Shown piece by piece: positions 56,093 through 64,000 of a stretch of 64,000 nucleotides of DNA; the first letter of the stretch is position 1; each line of letters opens with the position of its first letter. A model generated the notes under the pieces. The model worked only from the letters and a program-made list of their open reading frames with translations, searched no databases and had not been told where the DNA came from. Source of the stretch: Serripes groenlandicus (Eukaryota; Mollusca; Bivalvia; Cardiida; Cardiidae); the NCBI GenBank assembly GCA_031761405.1, contig JASEVX010000001.1:197539853-197603852 (forward strand). Reading direction: 5' to 3'. Made by a program: the position numbers and the translations under genes.

Positions 56093-56352
56093 TATATCGA
56101 GGGCTTGGCGTGAAACGGTTGTAACTGAAAACCTATTTTGAAAACCCTAGTTTAGGGGCAATTTTGACCCCTTTGTAAACAATGCAAATTTAGGTGCCAT
56201 TGCTCAGAACGAGCAATGGCACCTAACTAAATTTCCATTGTTTACCAAGTAAAAGGATTTAACGCTTATAAAGACTTTATGTAAAGATGATTAACCGTGG
56301 TAGAAAAATACCAATTAAATTACGACCGTTTCACGCCAAGCCCTCGATATAT
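56093..56352. mobile_element. 260-bp palindromic MITE
   Basis: Left 'atatcgagggcttggcgtga' and its inverted partner at the right 'tcacgccaagccctcgatat'. The centre is a second hairpin 'aggtgccattgctc' / 'gagcaatggcacct'. TA at the borders. Not related to the TTAA families by its ends. Confidence 0.85.
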
Positions 56353-56952
56353 CCAATATAAAAGTTAAGAAACGATTAGTTTGCACAGCCAAACTACGTA
56401 ATAAAACTTTACACCGTATACCTGAAGATTCTTTGGTGCTTCTGTGTGACTTACCAATAAACAGTATAGATCCAGATCCAGATCAGATCCGTCATTTTGC
56501 ACACAGGGCCAAACTGGTTTTCCGCTTACTCTATTTTCAATATCACTCGAGTTCAAAATACCAAAAATGATCAAAAATTATCAAATCAAACAGTTCTATT
56601 GCATATTTTATAAAACGCATGTATATCAAAGTCAGCCTGGGGAAGGTATACACTCATTTCTAGACAAACAAAGGTTAATTATTTGCAAAAATTTGTTTCG
56701 CCGATGCATTTGATATATTTGACCTTTTTTAGTTCGGTTTGTAAATAACAGTTGGAAAACATCTGTTCTCCATTATTATTTTTCCGGACTTACGATTGTA
56801 TTCGATTAATGAATCGGTCACCAATATTTATTTACCTAGCCTCCTACACCTTACTTCTTTATTAAGTTCTCGACGGTCCGTTCACAATGTGTTTCATAAG
56901 GACTTTAAAGCTAGTCGACTAAACAACTTTGTGTCATATAGAATGATAAAGA
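56353..56952. other. Stretch with nothing recognised
   Basis: The short plus frame 56796-57041 overlaps the tRNA-like head below and is not called. Confidence 0.35.
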
Positions 56953-57040
56953 ATGAGTTACCGAGCATGGATTCGCACACGGGTCTGCCCCTGGATTTAG
57001 AGTCCTCGTTGTCATCGACTGAGCTACAATCTATGGAGTA
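56953..57040 (-). mobile_element. tRNA-like SINE head
   Basis: Minus strand: 'attgtagctcagtcgatgac' (A box) and 'cgtgtgcgaatccatgc' (B box), with the first and last bases failing to form a tRNA acceptor stem. Confidence 0.6.
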
Positions 57041-57225
57041 ATGATCAATTATGACCCTATGTCGTCTCAATGGAATAAACGAGGAGTCTATAGTGTTAGA
57101 ATGTGAGTAACTCATGATGCGTAACCCTCGGTTATCATCGGTAACTAGACATCGTATCGCGTACAGCCACAACTTCTTGGACAAAATAGCTACACCACAC
57201 AAACAATAGAAGAGTAAAATATTAA

Positions 57226-57445
57226 CCCTTTCCCTCATACGACAATTCTGCAGCAGACGACTTTGAACATATTTTGTCAAAAAATAGAAAATCTCTATAA
57301 TTGAATGGATAACCTGACTAAAAGGGGAAAACATAGTGGCAAAAGGAGAAATTGCTCGTTTTGAGCAATTTCTACTTTTGTCACTATGTTTTCAAAAAGC
57401 CTTCTGCTGCAGAGGCGTCAGAAACCGTCTATATGAGGGAAAGCG
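57226..57445. mobile_element. AACCCTTTCCC MITE, full length
   Basis: TTAA at 57222-57225 and 57446-57449. Very close to 44274-44488 in sequence and orientation. Centre 'gagaaattgctcgttttgag' / 'caatttctactttt'. Confidence 0.92.
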
Positions 57446-57449
57446 TTAA

Positions 57450-57675
57450 TTAAGAGGAACAAAATAAGACATATTTACGAACTGGAGTTATATCGTAAGA
57501 AATTATCATTATAGTGGCCTAATCGATAAACAACATCTGTTGTCGCGTACGGATTAAAGGAATGAATGGCAAAGTGTCGATCCATATGCTTGAACACCTT
57601 TTTTGTCGATAATGACAGTATTGAAAACACGATGGTATCCATCTAGTACCCGACCATATTGACCTGGTCTTGATA
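57450..57675. other. Stretch with nothing recognised
   Basis: No features. Confidence 0.3.
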
Positions 57676-57679
57676 TTTA

Positions 57680-57903
57680 ATTATTTCCAACTTGCAGACG
57701 CATTTTAGCGACTCTGCAGCAGACATCTTTTAAAAACACTGTGCCAAAAGGACGAATCGCTCATATTGGACTATTCTCCATATTCCACTGTTTTCATTTT
57801 GATTCAATAATTCAACTTTCATTTATAGAGATTTTCCATTGTTTTGCCTAATTATTTTCAAAGTCGTATGCTGCCGATTTGTTGTATGCGGAAAACGGTA
57901 AAG
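57680..57903. mobile_element. AACCCTTTCCC MITE, near full length
   Basis: 'atttccaacttgcagacgca', 'ctctgcagcagacatctttt', 'aaaaggacgaatcgctcata', 'caaagtcgtatgctgccgat', 'tgtatgcggaaaacggtaaa'. Both TTAA sites are degraded. Confidence 0.8.
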
Positions 57904-57965
57904 AACAAATATATATATATATCTATCATGACGTACATATATGAGCGAGAAAACTAATATTATGA

Positions 57966-58152
57966 CCTCTGCGTAATATATCGATCCAGATCAGCCTGCG
58001 CAGTCCGCGCAGGGATAGACACTTTTCGCCTCCTGTGGATTTTCTGTTTCATGAATTATTACTCTATACCTCTATCCCCCTGAGACGGAATGTGTCGGCC
58101 GGATCAGTATGCGCGGACTGCGTAGGCTGATCTATGTCGATACATTACGCAG
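57966..58152. mobile_element. 256-bp palindromic element, copy 3, shortened
   Basis: 'tctgcgtaatatatcgatcc', 'agatcagcctgcgcagtccg' and at the right 'ctgatctatgtcgatacatt' + 'acgcaga'. The outer ends seen at 46911-47166 are absent. Confidence 0.8.
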
Positions 58153-58189
58153 AGACCAACACATTATACACAACACGCATGTTACGATA

Positions 58190-58350
58190 ACTGTTTGTCT
58201 GTTTGAATTATGCTTTACGTCGCTTTCAACGATCATGTATCTGCGCTTCCTGGGTACCAGTACTACCGGTCTTATCTATCCTGACACAGATCGCCGAATC
58301 AGTCGTAATGCTGCGCGCCAAGGAGGTAAGCCACTTCTACCATCTTTCAA
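58190..58350 (-). mobile_element. SINE type II fragment
   Basis: 'ttacgtcgctttcaacgatc', 'gtaccagtactaccggtctt', 'atctatcctgacacagatcg', 'gtcgtaatgctgcgcgccaa'. The head is missing. Confidence 0.65.
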
Positions 58351-59145
58351 GTGCTGGGGACCAACCGTGTTTTCATCTATCGTCTGCATCAAAGAATTAT
58401 TTTGATAATGTTTACATGTTTTGCAATGTTTTCTTCTGTCATAGAATCCTTCTTTATAAACTACGTTTGAATTGAACGCTTCGTGATATTGTATCCTATT
58501 CTGAAAATTGTTTTTAATTTGGACGAAATTGAGGGACAAAGCCTAAACTCGTATTGGAATTCGTCTAGTTACACTGTTCCGTAAACGATGAGCGCGTGGA
58601 AATATATTCATTCTTGAGAATGTGGTAGAACAGGAATTACTAATTTTGAATCGTTTCACTGTTATCTCCCTTTAACGCATTTCACCGTACCGGAAACGTA
58701 CAACAGTTTTGCAGGTGCAGGGGATATTATAGTCAAAGTGTTAAAACTGTTCAAAAGTTGTCTTGAAAAATTAGAATCATAATTCTGGGAAACATTAGAG
58801 TAACACTTTTACTTTCCAGAATCATAAACATCTAAATGTTGATCGTGTATGCTTCATTTGTACTGGGTAGACATATCAAGTAAGCCAACAAAAATACATT
58901 TTCATGACTTTAAATTGAATCTTTTTCAACGTTTACTGACAAAATAGTTTTGAACTACTTAGTACTTACTTTGTTGTCATAATTTGCAGAAAGTTCAACA
59001 TTTCAAAATGTTGATTTCCATCTGGAGTTCAGCACCTTTACCAAGACCTTTTAGGTCTCAGGTTTTAATTACTGAATTGAGACGAACTACCTGTAATTAA
59101 CCAAACAGCGACCATTAAAGAAAAAAACAATTTGGTGATATATAT
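58351..59145. other. Stretch with nothing recognised
   Basis: No frame with motif, no array. Confidence 0.3.
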
Positions 59146-59147
59146 TC

Positions 59148-59215
59148 AATGGTGTACCACTAGCCGGACTCATGAACAAAACGTCTCAGGTTCGATTCCC
59201 AAGATAGCTGGTTAA
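59148..59215 (+). mobile_element. tRNA-like SINE head
   Basis: 'ggtgtaccactagccggact' and B box 'aggttcgattccc'. The A box is poor. Confidence 0.45.
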
Positions 59216-59325
59216 TTATTATTTTGGGAACAGACACAGATTTTTAATTTATTCTTGCTGTCAAAACGTCTTATTTATTTACATAATTATAATCTGATCG
59301 TGTAGAACTTGAAACTACACTAATA

Positions 59326-59423
59326 ACAAGAGAAAGTTGATGCAAGGCATCAATGTCGCCGGAAAAGACTGCATTGATTTTTTTTTTAACACACATGTAT
59401 TCTTGACTTTCATTAGTCTAAAC
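59326..59423. mobile_element. Dispersed repeat, second copy
   Basis: Matches 26470-26556 in the same orientation, with an expanded T run in the middle. Confidence 0.75.
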
Positions 59424-60970
59424 ATACACATAATGTTTTCATAAGGACTAATTCCAGGATTTTTTAAATTCCACATAGATCTACAAATTTCAGGATTTCT
59501 TTTGGTCAGGATTTTGGATGTTTTGTATTTGTCAATAAAACCACAACAAATTAATACATTTTGGGATTTAAATCTACATGCAATAAAAAGCTATTAAACC
59601 CTTTTCATGTCTGAAGCAACAATGAAAACCTTTAAACACTTAAAACATTGAGAAAACGGTTAAATTGCTGAAGACATGAACTTCCTCCTTTTTAATAATA
59701 ATTATAATAAATATTTCACAGATGTTAACATTTATCCTCATATGTTTAAAAAGTAGACCACACTTGTAACCACATTATCAGCTAAATTGTTTATCTAAAT
59801 CGTTGATGCATACAATATATGTTTGGCGCAAGAGAAATGCCAGTTGCGAGTCCCATTATTATTTAATAGGTGGCAAGTATGAAATTAATTGGGTGCGAAA
59901 GAGCAGATTTTCTTTATTTCTAAATATATTGTTTATCAGAGTTTGTTCTTCTCTTAATTTGTTTCAAGCCAAATAAACATTTAATATCACATATATTTAA
60001 TCATTTAAGTGTGTAATATTAGCTATCTATCTGTAATAAGGTGTTTGAGCATTCTTTCGAAATACTGACCCTCGTGTCAGGCTTCATCGAGTCGTAGTGT
60101 CAGACATCGAAGAAAGTGAATAAAAAATCAGGCAAAGCTTTAGTGCATGTTTTATTCCACTGCATTCGAGAGAAAAAAGCATTTCTATATTATCTTTCTT
60201 TCTCCTACATTCGACCCATGCACTCGTTTCGTGACGTTTAAGAAATCAATTTGTCGTGCTACATTTTTAGTCTGCATAAACAAGTCACTTTTCTAAGTTT
60301 ACATTTTACTTCCGATTACTTCGCTTTGTTTACATTTTGGCAATATGAAACTATGTCACGAACTGAGGAAAAGGCGTTTCGACGTTCACGACCGATAAAC
60401 AGGCTTATATTTGAGACATATTTTCACAAATTATTTCTTATTTTTATTTGTTTGGAACAAACAAATTTAGAGATAGCTAGAATTCTGAAGCCATACGTCT
60501 TATGGAAAATTCCCTAAATTTCATACGCGTAAAAGTAGTACTCAATACTTGCTCTTACTTTTCAAATGTATCACGATATTTGAAATAATGATATATTTAT
60601 ATCGTCTTTGTTTTCTTATGTGGTTCTTATATTCAAAGAGAATTTGGAAATAAAATGAAACATTGTATTTTAAAACATGAACGCGGAGAGATTTATAAAT
60701 GTCAATGAGTGAACTGCTACAGGGAGAACTATTTCCGATTTAAGCTCCAGATACGGTATTTAAATTTTCAATCACGCATTGAAAATGTAGATAAAAACAG
60801 AATTGAAAATATTTTCTTTGTGCCTTGTCGGCCATATAAATATAGTATAAAGAATTAAAAAAGCAAATATGTGCGTCATAAAATGCATTTAAAATGAGAG
60901 TAACACATTTGCAGAGAAATCGTGATCGTCGAATTCTATTTATAAATACAACGGTATGGGGGGAGGGTCT
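59424..60970. other. Long AT-rich stretch, nothing recognised
   Basis: Frames of 88-96 codons (60251-60517 plus, 60740-61030 minus) have no recognisable motif. Confidence 0.35.
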
Positions 60971-60974
60971 AAAG

Positions 60975-61082
60975 TGCGGACGCGATCTGCGGACAAATAC
61001 ATTATAGAGGGAAAATGCGGACAAATGCAATATAGAGGGAAAATGCGGACGCTATAGAATATAGAGCAAATCTGCGGACGCT
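60975..61082. repeat. Three to four ~34-bp tandem units
   Basis: 'tgcggacaaatacattatag' / 'agggaaaatgcggacaaatg' / 'agggaaaatgcggacgctat' / 'atctgcggacgctatga'. Confidence 0.75.
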
Positions 61083-62085
61083 ATGATTTGTTGTAAAAAA
61101 TGTTTAATCAAAGATGGGCAAATGTGTATAATTTGTTACATATGATCATATCCGGGGTTTTCTTTGTAACAGTTTTCCATGTGCCATACTACGAGGCAAA
61201 TGATCCATGCAACATTCTATTCTGTAGGGTACTTGGAAGGGGCAGAACAATTTAAATAACAAATAAACCATAAGTATATATATATATACAACACTTTTAA
61301 TCTTAATTTGGTTCTAGTAATTATATATATATACAACAATAATACTAATCTATAATAAATAAGTTAAATATATTTTCTTGCTGTGTAAACAGTTAAAAGC
61401 AACATATATTGAAAACATTGTGGGAAAAGGAGAATTTGCTTATTTAAACAATTTTTTAATTCCCATAACCTTTCTTTAACGTCGTATAAACCAAATTTGT
61501 ATTTGAAGGCTGTTATAAGTAAAAAACTTAAATGTTGCCAATTTAATCACATATCTTATCATTATAATAGCCAAATAATTAACAAAAGTTACAATTAAAG
61601 TCCGCATCTGTTGTGGAAATATCCACAGGTGCATTAACACAAGATTTGTGAAACCAATTTGTGCATATATCACATTGTACCATGACGGTATCGACACATC
61701 CCGGCAAGTTACAAATACATAAATGTATATGACAGGTTTATTGGGAAAAGGGGTTACATTTATAATTTGTTTGGAATGACACTCGTACACAATGGTAATT
61801 AACAGTGTATGGTCACGCATCCTTAATTGATTTGGCAAGCTTAAACACCCTTTAAAGGAAACAGCGGCCAGCTTAGGTGTATACTGTAGAGAAAAATGGG
61901 TACGGCACAGATATTGGTTTTCTCTGGAGCATTTAATCCTTTTATAATGCAAATGAATTCAAAAGCCTCTGAAGTCTGAAGCATGTTTCTTTTAAAGTGC
62001 TCATATAAATATTAGTACTGCCTTTTTCACAATATTTTCTACATGATTTCAATTACTCTTTCATTTGGATAGATGTTTCTTTTTT
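61083..62085. other. AT-rich stretch with a MITE fragment
   Basis: 61408-61450 has 'ttgaaaacattgtgggaaaa' and 'ggagaatttgctta', a piece of the AACCCTTTCCC MITE. The 158-codon minus frame at 61476-61952 has no domain I recognise; composition is typical of background. Confidence 0.35.
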
Positions 62086-62087
62086 AG

Positions 62088-62590
62088 TTCACCTGAGCAC
62101 GAAGTGCTGTAAGTTAGTTATTGTGATCTCCTTTTGTCCGGCGTCTGTCGTCCGTCAACATCTTCTCCTCAGTAACGAGTGGGTCAATTGGGATGAAACT
62201 TCACAGAAAGCATCCTCTCATTGACCTCACCAGAATTCCTTCAAATGTTTGTGATTCATGCAGAATTATGGTTTCCATGGCAACGAAAATAAAATAACTT
62301 TAAAATTCTTCTTCTACCAAACTGGTTGGCAGATTTCCAAATTATTTTAAAGAAGTGTTCCTTGGCCGCCAGGGAGCGGGGCTTTTTTGCCTTATATGGC
62401 TATAGTGTAAACTCAAAAAAATCTTCTCATCCAAAAGTGTCAGGCCGATTTTCAAATAATTTTGTAGAAATGTTCCTAGGTTGACCCTCTATCAGATTCC
62501 TTCCAGCCAAGTTGATTGGTCGAAAAACATGGCCTCCAGCAGGTGGGGCTTTTTTGCCTAATATGGCTATAGTAAAAACTTGAAAAATCT
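62088..62590 (+). mobile_element. Bivalve-type dispersed repeat
   Basis: Opens 'agttcacctgagcacgaagt', then 'tgtgatctccttttgtccgg' and 'gtctgtcgtccgtcaacatc', a sequence I recognise as widespread in bivalve genomes. It continues with two diverged copies of a ~125-bp block ('ggggcttttttgccttatat' at 62379 and 'ggggcttttttgcctaatat' at 62545). No coding function known to me. Confidence 0.65.
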
Positions 62591-62919
62591 TCTACCCGAA
62601 GTTGTAATATTTATAAACAATGCATAGTTTATAAATCACACATCTATGCAAAGGCAAATGTTTGAACAGTTTTATGTACCCAAACAAATTAAGTGCCTTC
62701 AGCGCTTTGATTGTTTCTGTTACAAGTTTATGTTGATACTTATCTATTAAAAGGAGAATTCGACGTGATTTTTCATATCGATAGTCTGCTGCTTGCAAGC
62801 AGGTGCGCGTATGTAAACAAATTATAGACTGTGCGACGTAAAGGTTTGTAGTTATCGCCTTTTGATTACATAGTTTATGAAAATAGGGACTTATGAATGT
62901 GTCATAACTTAGTGTTTTT
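62591..62919. other. Stretch with nothing recognised
   Basis: No features. Confidence 0.3.
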
Positions 62920-63046
62920 AAACAAACGCAATTGTAATATATTCAAGACATTTAAAAAAAAAATCTAATAATAACCCCCCCTCCCATGTCATTTCCGAAA
63001 ACCTATTAAAAATAGAAGTCGCGGGCTTCTGCCCGGCGACTAATAA
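62920..63046 (+). mobile_element. Helitron-like 3' end, copy 2
   Basis: Matches 27385-27516 with the same terminal GC-rich hairpin and CTAAT end. Similarity again stops just after it. Confidence 0.5.
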
Positions 63047-63189
63047 AGACTACAGTTACTTGTTTTTTTCTGGATTAAATTGGTGGAAGTTTTTAAAACA
63101 TAAATACTAATGCAATGTTATTTAAAGAATAACGAGTTTTCATTTGCGAAAAAGGTAGTAAAAAACACACGATACCTGGTTAATATGCT
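63047..63189. other. Short stretch, nothing recognised
   Basis: No features. Confidence 0.3.
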
Positions 63190-63398
63190 ATAATTATAAT
63201 GACCGTAATTATTTCATATGAGAAAACTTGGGGAATCCCACCCTGTGTCGTGTTACTATAAATAGCCTCTATATGGTTCATACAATATAATAATAATAAT
63301 AATATAAAACCATATAGAGAGGCTATTTATGATAACACGGTCCTGTGCGGGATTCCCCGCATGTTCTCATACGATAACATTACGATCATTATTATTAT
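63190..63398. mobile_element. 209-bp palindromic foldback element
   Basis: 'catatgagaaaacttgggga' pairs with 'ccccgcatgttctcatacga'-type sequence at the right. 'aaatagcctctatatggttc' pairs with 'aaccatatagagaggctatt'. The loop is a short (TAA)n run near 63290. Confidence 0.8.
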
Positions 63399-64000
63399 AT
63401 CATAAGGACCATAGAGAGAGTATATTAAGTTATTAACGAAGTATTGTGGGTTTTTTCCATTTTTTTCTTAAATGAAAACTCGGACGCCTGTGCTTACAGC
63501 AGTGCTAAACGTTACACACGTCGGGTCTTATCCTATGTAAGTAGGGTTGCATTCGCATCTGGTAGAGACAGTTGTTTGTGAAAGACAAGCGCAATACTGC
63601 TGTTAAACACAATACATGTATTTGCTGAGGGTCTCTATTTACTCTGTACTACATTTGTCGACATACCTCTTTTCTTTTTCTGTTTTTGTATTGTTCTTCA
63701 CCTCGTTTACTATGTTGTATATTTATTTTATGCTCATGTATTCTGTTTGTAGAACTGAGAGAAATAAAGGAATTTGTATTGTATTGTATTGTTACCGAAC
63801 TTTTATTGTCTCAATATTTTTTATTTACTAGGCTTAAACAAATTCTGGTATTATTATTATAATGCTTTGCATGTATCAATGAGAGCAAGAATTATTACAA
63901 AATGACTAGAATTCACACTTTCAGTCAATATACAATGGACATAATAGTCCTCAAAAGTGGTCTGAAACAGCTTACTATATTTCATTATTTCTATTTTTGA
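63399..64000. other. Right edge, nothing recognised
   Basis: A short TTGTA run at 63775-63792 and AT-rich sequence. A 71-codon plus frame (63616-63831) has no motif beyond hydrophobic residues. Confidence 0.35.

Noticed and set aside
61476..61952. 158-codon minus frame as a gene
   Set aside because: No domain, AT-rich background composition and no splice or promoter context.

Overview
The window is eukaryotic, non-coding-rich animal DNA. It is most likely from a bivalve mollusc. Reasons: tRNA-headed SINEs with a conserved 'ttacgccg...ttcaacaat..tca' tail; a dispersed repeat opening 'ttcacctgagcacgaagtg' (62.1 kb) and a 'gatcagcctgcgcagtcc' element (three copies), both of which I recognise from bivalve genomes; an AT-rich background; and a spliced animal glycosyltransferase gene. 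The species cannot be fixed from this sequence alone.

Only one protein-coding gene is convincing. It lies on the minus strand. A 1,145-bp terminal exon (15979 down to 14835) encodes the whole catalytic and C-terminal part of a GT54 N-acetylglucosaminyltransferase, closest to the MGAT4C branch. A candidate signal-anchor exon (38873-38784) and a candidate 73-bp stem exon (22341-22269) lie upstream with usable splice sites. The stem exon and catalytic exon agree in phase. The anchor exon does not join the stem exon in frame, so at least one further exon would be needed. If the model is right, the gene spans about 24 kb and most of the repeats at 16-38 kb are intronic.

The rest is repeats. Left to right, the tandem arrays are: 54-bp (1-1493), ~20-bp G-rich (3.2-3.8 kb), 86-bp x3 (8.8 kb), 74-bp x46 (9.3-12.7 kb), 41-bp (17.3 and 21.6-22.3 kb), 22-bp palindromic GTGCGCAC arrays (20.2-21.2 kb), 22-bp (31.3-33.2 kb), 37-bp (34.9 kb), 30-bp (35.4-36.1 kb), 38/39-bp (39.9-40.9 kb), 29-bp (42.3-44.1 kb), 62-bp (44.9-46.2 kb), (AG)n (46.5 kb) and (TTC)n (48.4 kb). 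Between them are roughly thirty full or broken copies of one palindromic ~215-bp MITE family (ends AACCCTTTCCC, TTAA target duplication), a second TTAA MITE, SINEs of at least three types, palindromic foldback elements and a Helitron-like 3' end present twice.

The most interesting structures are nested. A 4,049-bp element with perfect 20-bp terminal inverted repeats and a TTAA duplication split the intronic 41-bp minisatellite. That element in turn contains two GTGCGCAC palindrome-array elements. Every unit of the 41-bp minisatellite carries a copy of the putative 5' splice site of the adjacent stem exon. A 1.24-kb near-perfect palindrome sits inside the second TTAA MITE. The 29-bp array looks like tandem amplification of the end of the common MITE. 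Most long open frames in the window are by-products of arrays whose unit length is a multiple of three.
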